Of a DNA stretch of 50,192 nt, positions 8,832 to 17,612 are shown one piece after another. The stretch spans positions 1 through 50,192 of the forward strand of contig JAIOZM010000024.1 in assembly GCA_021740585.1 (NCBI GenBank), written 5' to 3'. Below the pieces are notes generated by a model that had not been told where the DNA came from, did not search any database, and was given only the letters and a program-made list of their open reading frames with translations. The first letter of the stretch is position 1. Every line of letters starts with the position of its first letter. The stretch comes from Bacteroidales bacterium. Lineage in GTDB: Bacteria > Bacteroidota > Bacteroidia > Bacteroidales > GCA-2748055. Position numbers and translations under genes: made by a program.

Positions 8832-9860
8832 TTATTTAACCAGATGCAATATTATTTTCATATATTTTGCCATCATAATATCAAGGGAGTACTTTTCTTC
8901 TGCAATTTTCCGGGCATTCCGGGAAAATTCTTCATAATTATCAGAAACCTTAATAATGGCTTGAACCAGAGCATCAACATCAGGATAATCCAAATTCCAG
9001 GGATCACCACCATAAGGAACAATGACGCCTGCTTCTGGAGGGACTAGTTCTATTAAAGATCCGGTATCAAAGCCCACAACAGGAATCCCGGAAGCAAGAG
9101 CTTCCAATAGGGAGTTCGGACAGCCAGGATTAATATCAAGAGATAGATAAATAGAATCCCTGTATACTTTATGTATCTCATTTTTTGATATTAGCCCATT
9201 GGAACTTATGGAGGGATTCAGTCTTTTTCTGTTTGCAGGATTCTCAAAATCTCCATATAGTTTAATTCCCTGTAATGTACCTTTATCAATTAGCATGCAC
9301 TGCAAGGAATTTATTAATTCAATAAAATATGGAGTATAATCCAGGTTTCCCTCAACACAGATTAATGAAAGCTTACTTTTTGTACTTGAAATTGGAATAG
9401 TTGGCTTAAAAAGATTAATATCAACACCATTAAAAATAATACTAATGTTTTTAAGATTGGCACTTTGCTTAAGTTTGAGCAACCACTTTTTAGAAAATTC
9501 GCTTTGATAAATGATAGCATTACCAAAGATTCTTTGGGTAAAAGAGATTAACCTCAGTTTCAGAGAAATTAAAAATTTCTTGATTTTGGAAATTTCAGGT
9601 TTATGCTTATACAACCAATTTATTCCACCTAATCTATAGATTATTGCAGATCTTTTTAGTTTTGCTTTTAACAGCCACCAGATGTGTTTTGTGCTGCCAT
9701 TTACTATAATAATATCTGGGGTGATTTTATTATCCGGATAAACTATCTGCCATCCTAATGCTTTGATGTGTCGTTCAAATCTTTCCTGAAAACTTCCCGG
9801 GCCTCCTTTAATTGCAGGTCTGCTTGGAAAACCAATTATCCATTGCTTTTTATTAATCAT
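8832..9860 (-). CDS. Glycosyltransferase family 4
   Basis: A 342-residue, rather short GT-B glycosyltransferase. The first residues (WIIGFPSRPAIKGGPGSFQE) carry the glycine-rich acceptor-domain loop. The second half holds NPGCPNSLLEALASGIPVVG near residues 244-263, the GT4 donor-binding motif with its conserved Glu. A basic stretch around residues 85-110 (KFLISLKLRLISFTQRIFG) may associate with the membrane. It is followed after four bases by another GT4 gene. The roughly 160 bases upstream, up to the ATP-grasp gene, are AT-rich with no gene, so a promoter could lie there, but I see no clear one. Confidence 0.85.
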   Translation of the reverse strand: MINKKQWIIGFPSRPAIKGGPGSFQERFERHIKALGWQIVYPDNKITPDIIIVNGSTKHIWWLLKAKLKRSAIIYRLGGINWLYKHKPEISKIKKFLISLKLRLISFTQRIFGNAIIYQSEFSKKWLLKLKQSANLKNISIIFNGVDINLFKPTIPISSTKSKLSLICVEGNLDYTPYFIELINSLQCMLIDKGTLQGIKLYGDFENPANRKRLNPSISSNGLISKNEIHKVYRDSIYLSLDINPGCPNSLLEALASGIPVVGFDTGSLIELVPPEAGVIVPYGGDPWNLDYPDVDALVQAIIKVSDNYEEFSRNARKIAEEKYSLDIMMAKYMKIILHLVK

Positions 9861-10021
9861 TTAATAATAGAATTAACTCAGATAGTTATAGATTGAACAT
9901 TGTTAAATAATAAAATATTTTTCCTCCAATTCAAAGAGAATAAAAAAAGTTATAAAGCCAAAAAAACAATTTCGTATAAATCAAAAAATTATAAATAATG
10001 TTGGAAGCAACCTTAAATTAT

Positions 10022-10966
10022 TTATTTAATAAGGAGATTAATCTTCTCCCCAAACTCCAAATCATATTCATAAGGCAGTAATTGGTCGAACCCCCCCCCA
10101 TGACTTTGTGTTATTTCCCCAAAATATAATACCCCGTCAACATCATAAAAGTCAACTCTTACATATTTATATAATTTGGCAACAACGGATCCAAATTCAA
10201 TCATTTTTTGCAAGGTGGGGGGAGGGGGGATTTCTGCTCCTCTAATATTGGATAAATCTTTTCCTCTTCTAGCCCATGTAAAATGCAAAGGATTCCAATC
10301 TGCATCATAGATATTTCGCTTATTGGTTCCTTCCCGATCCACAGAAACATATATGAACTCAAGCTTTCCCGAAATAAAATTTAATTTATAATCATTGGGT
10401 AATTTCCCTTCTTTATTTAACAGCAATGTCTCAACTATTATCCTCGGTTTAATATTTTTATACTGCCATTCTCTTTCAAAATAGTAGTAATTGATATTTA
10501 ACCACCTTCTGTAATCCATTCTAAGTTTTTTCCAGTCAACTTTTCTTTTGTCCTGGACTATAACTGTGTTTCCAAAACCGTGATTCGTTTTTATTGCGAA
10601 AGGAATGTCTGGCAAGTTTTCAGGTTTCAATTCCCTATAATTAGTAGTGTGGAACACCAGAGGTATAAGATATTTTTCACCAAAGGTATCTCTGATAAAT
10701 ACTCGGGCAGCATATTTATCTGCATTTGTAGTATAATAATCTTTACGGTCATGTATTTTCAACCATTGCAATTTTTCATTTAGGGTTTTTGGATTTTCAA
10801 GATTTAACACGTAATTCTGGGTTTTGTCAAATTTCCTTTTCAGAAAAAGTTCATCAGGAAACCTTTTATTGACCATAAAAAAATGAACCTTACTTGCCAG
10901 CCTATAAAGAAGTGAAAAAAGTATATTGTACCTTAATAAATTTTTTACACTGTATCGCTTTTCCAT
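10022..10966 (-). CDS. TupA-like ATP-grasp protein
   Basis: About 314 residues resembling the TupA-like ATP-grasp family found in teichuronic-acid and capsule clusters. Visible features are NPKTLNEKLQWLKIHDR near the N-terminus, IPFAIKTNHGFGNTVIVQD (nucleotide-binding loop), YVRVDFYDVDGVLYFGEIT (the acidic metal-binding region) and HGGGFDQLLP near the end. ATP-grasp enzymes usually form an amide or ester through an acyl-phosphate, so it may attach an amino acid or other acid to the polysaccharide; the reaction is unproven. I start it at 10966, directly after the stop of the phosphatase gene (TAAAAATG). A second ATG at 10978 would overlap that gene. A nine-G tract (10091-10099) encodes the HGGGF glycines. 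Confidence 0.75.
   Translation of the reverse strand: MEKRYSVKNLLRYNILFSLLYRLASKVHFFMVNKRFPDELFLKRKFDKTQNYVLNLENPKTLNEKLQWLKIHDRKDYYTTNADKYAARVFIRDTFGEKYLIPLVFHTTNYRELKPENLPDIPFAIKTNHGFGNTVIVQDKRKVDWKKLRMDYRRWLNINYYYFEREWQYKNIKPRIIVETLLLNKEGKLPNDYKLNFISGKLEFIYVSVDREGTNKRNIYDADWNPLHFTWARRGKDLSNIRGAEIPPPPTLQKMIEFGSVVAKLYKYVRVDFYDVDGVLYFGEITQSHGGGFDQLLPYEYDLEFGEKINLLIK
10091..10099. repeat. Homopolymer tract of nine C (nine G in the coding strand)
   Basis: An uninterrupted C9 run in the ATP-grasp gene, read in frame as three glycines of HGGGF. Loss or gain of one base would alter the last 20 or so residues. It is a candidate slippage site, not a demonstrated one. Confidence 0.6.
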
Positions 10967-10968
10967 TT

Positions 10969-11646
10969 TTAGTCCCATATGATTTCTTTGAATTTATATT
11001 GATGACTCCATGATTGTGAATTATCTCTTGATACAACGACTCCTTTTCCTGTTAGGAGTAACATTGGTAAGTCAGTTATACTGTCAGAGTATGAGATGCT
11101 CTCTTCATAATTAACATCCTGGTCAGTAAAAATGGCCTTAATTCTGTTGACTTTTTCTGCATACATACAATCCTTACCTGAAATTCTGCCCAGGCAAGCT
11201 TTTCCCCTTCGATCAAAAGCAATCTCGGTCGAAATGAGATGCTTTATCCCATATTCTTCAGTAAAATATTTCAGATATGTTGAATAACCTGCTGAAACAA
11301 TGCAAACTTCATACTTCCGCTGAGCAAGTCCTCTCATCTCTTCCATCACCGGTGTAATAAGCTTAGGTTTGATCATTTCGATGTAAAAGAATTCCCCCAG
11401 TTTGTTGAGTTTGTCAATATTAAAGCCTTTTAATTGTAATAGTTTAATTTTTTTTGAAGCGCCGGCACTTGGGAAGAATTTATTTGAAACCGCTATTATT
11501 CTAAGCTTAATTAGTACTTTTAACGTAAGGTTAAGAAATTTCATATATAAGTTGCCATCCTTCTTCCTAACATAATCGACAAAAGCGTCAGCTGTTTGAA
11601 ATCCAACCAGGGTATCACAAAAATCAAATAGAGCAAGTTTTTGCAT
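10969..11646 (-). CDS. HAD-superfamily phosphatase (PSPase-like, subfamily IB)
   Basis: About 225 residues. Motif I is LFDFCDT (Asp8 nucleophile, Asp11), motif II lies at IVSAGYSTY, a basic residue follows in the mid region, and motif IV is SYSDSITDLPML with paired aspartates. This is the layout of phosphoserine-phosphatase-like HAD-IB enzymes. I start it at 11646 (MQKLALFDF), because that ATG directly follows the stop of the aminotransferase gene; the upstream ATG at 11700 would add a meaningless 18-residue tail. It is translationally coupled to a HisC-like aminotransferase before it and an ATP-grasp protein after it, which suggests one small pathway making or attaching an amino-containing substituent. 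Confidence 0.8.
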   Translation of the reverse strand: MQKLALFDFCDTLVGFQTADAFVDYVRKKDGNLYMKFLNLTLKVLIKLRIIAVSNKFFPSAGASKKIKLLQLKGFNIDKLNKLGEFFYIEMIKPKLITPVMEEMRGLAQRKYEVCIVSAGYSTYLKYFTEEYGIKHLISTEIAFDRRGKACLGRISGKDCMYAEKVNRIKAIFTDQDVNYEESISYSDSITDLPMLLLTGKGVVVSRDNSQSWSHQYKFKEIIWD

Positions 11647-11647
11647 T

Positions 11648-12751
11648 TTACTTTTTGAAGAATTCACGGATAACATTTTCAACAACCGTAATCTGCTCAC
11701 GAGTACCGATTGTTATTCTGAAACAATCAAGTAATAGTTTGCTATGTGTAAAATCTCTTACGAAAATGTCGTTTGCTTCAAGGTGTGAAATTAAGGCTTT
11801 TTTATCCTCTAGTTCTAAAACTCGAACAAGTAAAAAATTTCCATTAGCGTTGAAAATCCTTAAAGTTGGATTCATAGATTTTATGAAATCCACAAATTGT
11901 AATTTGGAAAGCAGAACTTCCTCAACATAGTTTCTCATATATTGAATATCACTTAAAGCTGCAATTGCTGCCTCTTGGGCAAAAACAGTGAAGTTTTTTG
12001 GATTTCTGACTTTTGAAATAGTAATTATATTTTCTGAACAGGACAATAAGTAACCAATTCTGAAAGATGCCAATGCGAATGCTTTTGACATAGTTCTGGA
12101 TATTAACAGATTTTCATATTTAAAAATGAGTTCTTTGGCCGTAACTCCGGTAAACTCAAAATATGCCTCATCAATTAAAAACAAAGTTTCTGTATAATTA
12201 GACAGTAATTTTTCAATAAATTCTAAAGAGATTAGATTACCAGTAGGATTGTTCGGATTGCAGATGTATACCACTGAAGGATTTGTTTTATGGATGTCAT
12301 CCTCAAAAACTTCCTCAGATAGATTAAAACCATTTGAAAATTCACTATAATATACTTTCCCACCCTGAGCCTCACAGGTAAGCCTGAAATTATCATAGGT
12401 TGGCCCCAGAATCAATACAGGGTCTCCCACACTAATAAAAACTCTAGCAATATATTCGTGAAGGACATCCGAACTTGCAAAATACTGTAGGTTTTCTTTG
12501 GGGACCTCAGCATATTCAGCAAATAGGCTATGCAATTCTTTATTGTAGGCACTGGGATAAAGATTGTAATTCGGATTTTGATTTACCAAATCAGATAAAC
12601 GCTGCTGGACCAATGGACTGGGTGCAATGGTTGCTTCATTCCAGTCAAGTTTTAATATTTTACTTCTCTGATTAGCAGGCACATCCCATATTTTATGGGA
12701 AGCCAGTTTGTATGGAGCAAGATTTCGCAAATATTTATTAACGTATCTCAT
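11648..12751 (-). CDS. HisC-like class I/II pyridoxal-phosphate aminotransferase
   Basis: A 367-residue PLP enzyme resembling histidinol-phosphate aminotransferase or the related threonine-phosphate decarboxylase CobD. Visible are ICNPNNPTGN (residues 163-172), LIDEAYFEF (192-200, the Asp that contacts the pyridine nitrogen) and SRTMSKAFALASFRIGY, with Lys223 as the Schiff-base lysine. No other histidine genes are nearby; the company is a HAD phosphatase and an ATP-grasp enzyme in a polysaccharide locus. A role in making an amino-alcohol or amino-acid decoration is therefore likelier than histidine synthesis, but this is inference. The phosphatase gene begins two bases before this stop. Confidence 0.82.
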   Translation of the reverse strand: MRYVNKYLRNLAPYKLASHKIWDVPANQRSKILKLDWNEATIAPSPLVQQRLSDLVNQNPNYNLYPSAYNKELHSLFAEYAEVPKENLQYFASSDVLHEYIARVFISVGDPVLILGPTYDNFRLTCEAQGGKVYYSEFSNGFNLSEEVFEDDIHKTNPSVVYICNPNNPTGNLISLEFIEKLLSNYTETLFLIDEAYFEFTGVTAKELIFKYENLLISRTMSKAFALASFRIGYLLSCSENIITISKVRNPKNFTVFAQEAAIAALSDIQYMRNYVEEVLLSKLQFVDFIKSMNPTLRIFNANGNFLLVRVLELEDKKALISHLEANDIFVRDFTHSKLLLDCFRITIGTREQITVVENVIREFFKK

Positions 12752-12824
12752 GATAGTATTTATTTAATATTCAGGGCTGTAGTATGATTTTGATGAGTCA
12801 ATTTTCTTTCAACAAAATTATAAT

Positions 12825-12857
12825 AGTAGGCAATATGCAAAAAGCAGTAGGCAACGG
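12825..12857. repeat. Short GTAGGCAA-type dispersed repeat
   Basis: The spacer upstream of the HisC-like gene contains AGTAGGCAATATGC and AGCAGTAGGCAACGGG. A related GGCAGTAGGCAAATA lies at 37288-37302 inside another repeat array. It looks like a degenerate copy of a small dispersed intergenic repeat. The rest of the spacer shows nothing I can name. Confidence 0.45.
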
Positions 12858-12897
12858 GTATACCGGGTACAGCTATATCGGAGATATGGCCATCTTT

Positions 12898-14013
12898 TTA
12901 ACTTGAGTATATTTCTCCCAACTTATCGGTAGTTGTGAACTCGACATCGGGCCAGGTTTTAAGTATCATTTTCAGTAATTCTGAAAAGAGTTTAAGATTC
13001 TTTGTGCGGTTATCTTCATTTAGTGATCCTATGAAGTTTATTCTGTGTGTGCCTATAATTGCTGGTTTGCCCCAAAAAAATATTATCCTTAGACGATTAA
13101 GACAATCTTCAATCCAGTTGAACCCTGGATTTAGAGAAGGTTCAAAAAAACAATTTCTGACAAAATAAATCTGATTTAATTTATTCCTTTGCCCTTGATA
13201 ATGGTATATCTTTCTGTATTTATCCTGCAGAACAGGTGCGTTTTGAACAGGAAGACCTTGAATATATTCAATTCCGTTTTCTTTGAGTAAAATCTCTAAG
13301 GAGGGTGACCAAACATAAGTGGGTGCGATAAATGATTTAGAAGAATATCCAAACATCTCTTCGAACATGCTTAGCCCATCCTTTAATATAATACGGTGGT
13401 GCTCAGTATCCTTAGAAGATATACCATCAAACGCGGCCATAAAATTTTTTCTTTTTGATTTCATAATGTTGTGATCAACGCTATAAACCCTGGATTTGAA
13501 GGCGGCTAACAATATTTTATTACCTGATTGGAGAGCCTTAAGCCATTGATTTACATTGAGGTGTTCACGACCATGAAACTGTGGATGGTAAATACCGGCT
13601 GCCATCCCTTCCTTGATCAGTTCATATGAATTCTCGCAGCCCTTTTTATTACTGTATGTTAGAAGTGTATTTTCGTAATGATAATCTTTGAAATGGGAAG
13701 CCTTTATTTTTTCAAAATCGGGATTAGCGGTAACACTATTTGCCGTTATAACCGGATGTCTTTCTTGCTGGTCCTTAAAGTTTCTTAAGGTTTCGAATAG
13801 TGCTGAAAGATCATTTCCGGTTTCCAGGGAGTCTAGGTTGTTGAACGGGCTGTTATCGGCATCAACCCCAGATAAAGCTAAATATTTTAAACTTTTTTTA
13901 AAGGGGATTCGTTCGCTTCCCCAATCATCTGATTCGAAGACAATATATTTTTTATCCAGCTTTTTACCGACAAAATTATGTATATGCCTTTTGATAGAAT
14001 TTATTGGTTTCAT
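12898..14013 (-). CDS. Polysaccharide deacetylase-like protein (CE4/NodB-like), paralogue 2
   Basis: With the start chosen here, 371 residues. The motifs are ESDDWG (Asp29-Asp30), HPQFHGREH (the HxxxH pair at 147-151) and KPAIIGTHRINF near the end, the same three blocks as in the protein at 705-1862. Those blocks fit a NodB-like metal-dependent deacetylase core. The frame is open up to 14154, but I prefer the ATG at 14013: it matches the paralogue's N-terminal length and does not overlap the polymerase gene. The ATG at 14076, giving a 17-base overlap, is the alternative. Two such genes in one locus suggest deacetylation of two different sugars or at two steps. No signal peptide is visible. 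Confidence 0.7.
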   Translation of the reverse strand: MKPINSIKRHIHNFVGKKLDKKYIVFESDDWGSERIPFKKSLKYLALSGVDADNSPFNNLDSLETGNDLSALFETLRNFKDQQERHPVITANSVTANPDFEKIKASHFKDYHYENTLLTYSNKKGCENSYELIKEGMAAGIYHPQFHGREHLNVNQWLKALQSGNKILLAAFKSRVYSVDHNIMKSKRKNFMAAFDGISSKDTEHHRIILKDGLSMFEEMFGYSSKSFIAPTYVWSPSLEILLKENGIEYIQGLPVQNAPVLQDKYRKIYHYQGQRNKLNQIYFVRNCFFEPSLNPGFNWIEDCLNRLRIIFFWGKPAIIGTHRINFIGSLNEDNRTKNLKLFSELLKMILKTWPDVEFTTTDKLGEIYSS

Positions 14014-14059
14014 GGGGATCTTTAACAGGCTAGTATCAACTTCTGGGTATTTTCTCCTA

Positions 14060-15310
14060 TTAAAATAATAATTCATAAAGTGTAAAGGCCGGCACAAATA
14101 AGGGCGCCCCCAGACCTGGGGAAAAAATCCAGCCATTGATCGTTTCAGATCCAATTCTTAGAACAATAGCAGCATGCAGAAGTATTGGGAATAATCCAAG
14201 TAAAGTAAGGAGATGAATTTTACTACCTGGTAATTTCACAAAATAAAAAAAGACATATAATGTTGCAAACAGATATAAAACATTTTGAAAACGACTCCCA
14301 AAAGCTGCAATTCCTTTCCCGAAATTTACAAATGAAACGAAAAGAAGTAAAAAACTAAACAAGTTTTTCTCAGGATTATCTTTCATTAGATCCTTAAAAA
14401 AAAGACGGATAATTATTATCGCCATAACAAGATAATAAAAGAGTAAGTTTTTACTTAACTTTAAAAACCAACTGGCCTGCTCCCAGGATTCCTTATTTGA
14501 AAGATTATATAGGTCGTTGGAATAATTTTCGTAGCTATTCTGCAATGCGCCACCTAACTTAAAGGCAATTAGGTCAAAAGCCGGGCCCATAATATTCGGT
14601 ATTATAAATGATGCGATAGCTATTGGCAGATAGATATAATTCTTGTTTCCAGCGAAAAAATATATAATTAGAATAACATTTGCGGTAAGAAAACTGAAAT
14701 GCAGAAGTGATGACGCCAGAGCAAAAATAAAGAATCTGGCATCACGGTATAAAATAACATTAATGGCCCCATAGAAAAAAATCCATGATGCAGTCCACAT
14801 CCTGAAACCGTTAATTGATGTAATGGGTAACACCAAAGTGAATAGTGCCATAAATATCCATGCATTCCATCCCGGATTTTCTTTGTAGCGAATATGCAAA
14901 AGATCTATGGATTTTAAATAAAAAAAACCAAATATGGCAGCATAAACAGCAAATAGAATGCTGTGATCACTTGTAAAACGCGAAACAATAAATGAAATAA
15001 GCGGCTCTATAAAATCGGTTGATGTTTCACCATATAATCCGCCAATAATATTGAAAAATTCTGAAAATTGTAATTGAGCATTATTCTGCAGGCGCAAGGC
15101 ATAAGCATATCCATCTTTCCCACCAATCGCGACAAATGTTAGTCCATAATAAATAAAAAAGATGTAAACTACTTTTCTGGACTCTTTCTGGCTATAGTTT
15201 ATTAAGGCCAAAAGAAAGGCTATAAATGGCCATATCAGAAATAAAGGCAAATAGTACTTATTATTTGGAGATTGTAAAGGAAATAATTGATTTGAAATGC
15301 TTTTAGTCAT
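14060..15310 (-). CDS. EpsG-family/Wzy-like polysaccharide polymerase
   Basis: A 416-residue integral membrane protein with roughly ten or more hydrophobic segments, beginning with YYLPLFLIWPFIAFLLALI. It resembles the EpsG family: a periplasmic loop after the second helix contains GGKDGYAYALRL and TDFIEPLISFIVSRF, a pattern shared by EpsG/Wzy proteins. It is the only polymerase candidate in the cluster and, with the Wzx flippase at 23861-25366 and the Wza/Wzc pair, completes a Wzx/Wzy-dependent system. It would join repeat units on the outer face of the cytoplasmic membrane. The start overlaps the preceding GT4 gene by eight bases, indicating coupling. Confidence 0.78.
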   Translation of the reverse strand: MTKSISNQLFPLQSPNNKYYLPLFLIWPFIAFLLALINYSQKESRKVVYIFFIYYGLTFVAIGGKDGYAYALRLQNNAQLQFSEFFNIIGGLYGETSTDFIEPLISFIVSRFTSDHSILFAVYAAIFGFFYLKSIDLLHIRYKENPGWNAWIFMALFTLVLPITSINGFRMWTASWIFFYGAINVILYRDARFFIFALASSLLHFSFLTANVILIIYFFAGNKNYIYLPIAIASFIIPNIMGPAFDLIAFKLGGALQNSYENYSNDLYNLSNKESWEQASWFLKLSKNLLFYYLVMAIIIIRLFFKDLMKDNPEKNLFSFLLLFVSFVNFGKGIAAFGSRFQNVLYLFATLYVFFYFVKLPGSKIHLLTLLGLFPILLHAAIVLRIGSETINGWIFSPGLGAPLFVPAFTLYELLF

Positions 15311-16430
15311 TTATGGACCCCGAATTTAATAGATTCAAAAAACCCTTAGAAATATTACTAATATGGTATTGCTCAGGATCAGGCAAGAGCATTCGCTTAC
15401 TATAATCTCCTTTTAAAAATGCTAACATATCTTCTTCATTAAAATTTCTGGTAATATTTAATACGGGACGATTTGTAATCGCATAATCAATAAGTTTACT
15501 AGGAACATTTATTGTAGTATTATTATCAAAATTTAACAGGAAATCCATTTTTGAAAGTATTTTCATTAACATTTCTCTTGGAATATATTCTGAAATAATT
15601 AGTTTGTCCTTTAATTCATTCTTATATTCAGAAAGAAGATCTTTTTGGTTCGTAAAAACATAAAACTTAAATGGGAGGTCATTTTTTATAAGAAAATGAA
15701 ATAATTTTCGGGGATCACGAATACCGTGCAGAAATCCCCCGGCATAAGCAAATTTGGGAATAATGTTTTTTAAAGCGAGATCTCTTTTTTGAGATTTATC
15801 AAAATCAAAACCTTGAGGGATAATTTTAATTTTATTATGGTACTCCGGATAATATCCCTTTATGGCACTTTCTACAGGAATTGTAATAAAATCTGCTTTT
15901 TTAAAAAACCATTTTTCCAGGAATCCAAAATAAAAAGGTTTTCTAAACGAATCTAACACATCGCCCATATATGGATCCCCACAATCAGCGATCCAGGTTT
16001 TTGCTATCGGATGATTAATTGATTTTGACCATGCGACTCCCCAGTGGACAGGGTATGGTACTGCAAATGAGACTAAGAGATCATATTCCTTTTCATATTT
16101 CAGCATCTTTTTGACCTTAAACATTTCTTCAATCCCAGGATATTCAAATAGTAATGAAAAAAACCTTATAAAAACCCTGCTTAGAATTGATAGTGGTTTT
16201 CTTTTGAATTGAGGAATCTTTTGGAATCGGGATTTACTCCACATCTTAAGATTTATCGGGAATTCTTTAAGAAAATCAGAGTAATTATGACTTCTATTTT
16301 TAGAGATCACAGTCACAATATGCCCTTGCCGGACAAATTCTTTTGCAAGTTCAGTAGCCCGGAAACTGCGCGGGGAAATTTCAGGAAAAAAAGCGCTTGA
16401 AACCAACAAAATTTTATTCTTGCCAACCAT
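15303..16430 (-). CDS. Glycosyltransferase family 4
   Basis: A 375-residue GT-B protein. The N-terminus KILLVSSAFFPEISPRSFR and ATELAKEFVRQGHIVTVISK form the acceptor-side fold. FAYAGGFLHGIRDPRKLFHF and MDFLLNFDNNTTINVPSKLI belong to the donor side. The usual second Glu of the GT4 donor motif seems replaced by a PSKLIDY segment, as in several cluster GT4 proteins that end this way. It overlaps the polymerase gene by eight bases, so both products are made together. Specificity unknown. Confidence 0.8.
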   Translation of the reverse strand: MVGKNKILLVSSAFFPEISPRSFRATELAKEFVRQGHIVTVISKNRSHNYSDFLKEFPINLKMWSKSRFQKIPQFKRKPLSILSRVFIRFFSLLFEYPGIEEMFKVKKMLKYEKEYDLLVSFAVPYPVHWGVAWSKSINHPIAKTWIADCGDPYMGDVLDSFRKPFYFGFLEKWFFKKADFITIPVESAIKGYYPEYHNKIKIIPQGFDFDKSQKRDLALKNIIPKFAYAGGFLHGIRDPRKLFHFLIKNDLPFKFYVFTNQKDLLSEYKNELKDKLIISEYIPREMLMKILSKMDFLLNFDNNTTINVPSKLIDYAITNRPVLNITRNFNEEDMLAFLKGDYSKRMLLPDPEQYHISNISKGFLNLLNSGSIND

Positions 16431-16447
16431 TTTTTTAATTAAAATTT

Positions 16448-17611
16448 CTATTCTACGAATGAACCGAGAGATTTAAAAAAGGTTTCCGATTTTTCTTTTT
16501 CCTTATCTGAGGATTTATCAATTCTTATTCTCTCCGTTTCAAGATTCTTTAAGGAAAAATCGATCTGACTGAATAGTCTATCTTTTTCATTTTTTTGATA
16601 CATATCTTTTTTGAGAAAAACATAATCTTTTAAATCCAGATCGGTCATAACTTGTTCAATTTTACCAATATAGGGATATGGAAAATCTGTTTTATCAATA
16701 GAAAATGTAGGGACACCATTTCTTAATCCCAATAATGTGCCGTGAAAATAATCAGTGAAATTTAGCGTGCATTTGCAATAAATGTTATACCAATCTGTAG
16801 GTGAAAGATTAAATAATAGCTTTGTATTTTTATCAAGAATATGTATATGTTGATCTCTGTGATTAAAATGTATGTAAGTATATGAATTATTGAGAGATGC
16901 TTTAATTTCCTTAATATATGGCATAGAAGATGTCATAAATGATACCATTTGACGATTAGGATTAATTAAATTTTTTCTAAGTGTCTTATTGGCAAGTCTG
17001 AAATCCTGACTTTTGGGTAATAAAAAGGTGGGATCACAATTTAAGAAAAGTTCCTTCTCCGGTTTAATACTTTTTATGAAATTATATGTTTCAGTGTCCC
17101 TCACACCAATATATTGAAAATCAGCAAGCATTTCAGCAATATATGCTTTTTCTTCATCAGTGACCAATTTAAAATCAGTACTATAAGCGGAGGCTGCATA
17201 ACTCATTTTTACAATATCCCCAAGACTTTTTCCAAACAACCAATATGGATTTTCCAATCCCATTTTCTGGAACGCCCAAACCGCATCACTTCCAACAATG
17301 ACAATGTCATATTCTCTTTTAATATAATCTACAATTGAGGTAAAATCATCAGTAATGAAAGTTTTTGAAGAGAGGGGAAGTTTTTCTAAATCAGACTGAA
17401 AAGCCTGATATTTAAACCAATACTCAAAAAAAAGCGGGCCTTTTCTTAAAGGCTTTCTATAGTTATTGTGTTTTGTTAATAATTCAAAATCAATTATTTC
17501 AATTTTTTTTGTGGGAAATCTGTTCTGGATTTCCCGGGAAAGGGCAAAAGCTTGCATAAAGGCTCCATAGTTAATACTTCTATGGAAAGTTAGAATTCCA
17601 ATTTTTTTCAT
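16448..17611 (-). CDS. Polysaccharide pyruvyl transferase-family protein
   Basis: About 387 residues of the pyruvyl-transferase family (WcaK/CsaB-like). It opens with KIGILTFHRSINYGAFMQAF and carries VIVGSDAVWAFQKMG (around residue 95) and DYFHGTLLGLRNGVPTFSID, the family's HG-containing active-site segment. Such enzymes usually place a pyruvate ketal from phosphoenolpyruvate on a sugar and give the polymer negative charge. Some members near nitroreductases may do other chemistry. I start it at 17611, where the ATG follows the nitroreductase stop with one base between (TGATATG), rather than 17665, which would add residues from the preceding gene. A second family member lies at 21531-22628. 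Confidence 0.82.
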   Translation of the reverse strand: MKKIGILTFHRSINYGAFMQAFALSREIQNRFPTKKIEIIDFELLTKHNNYRKPLRKGPLFFEYWFKYQAFQSDLEKLPLSSKTFITDDFTSIVDYIKREYDIVIVGSDAVWAFQKMGLENPYWLFGKSLGDIVKMSYAASAYSTDFKLVTDEEKAYIAEMLADFQYIGVRDTETYNFIKSIKPEKELFLNCDPTFLLPKSQDFRLANKTLRKNLINPNRQMVSFMTSSMPYIKEIKASLNNSYTYIHFNHRDQHIHILDKNTKLLFNLSPTDWYNIYCKCTLNFTDYFHGTLLGLRNGVPTFSIDKTDFPYPYIGKIEQVMTDLDLKDYVFLKKDMYQKNEKDRLFSQIDFSLKNLETERIRIDKSSDKEKEKSETFFKSLGSFVE

Positions 17612-17612
17612 A

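Noticed and set aside
13688-14068. Plus-strand frame of 126 codons
   Set aside because: Antisense inside the deacetylase-like gene, with no recognisable domain.
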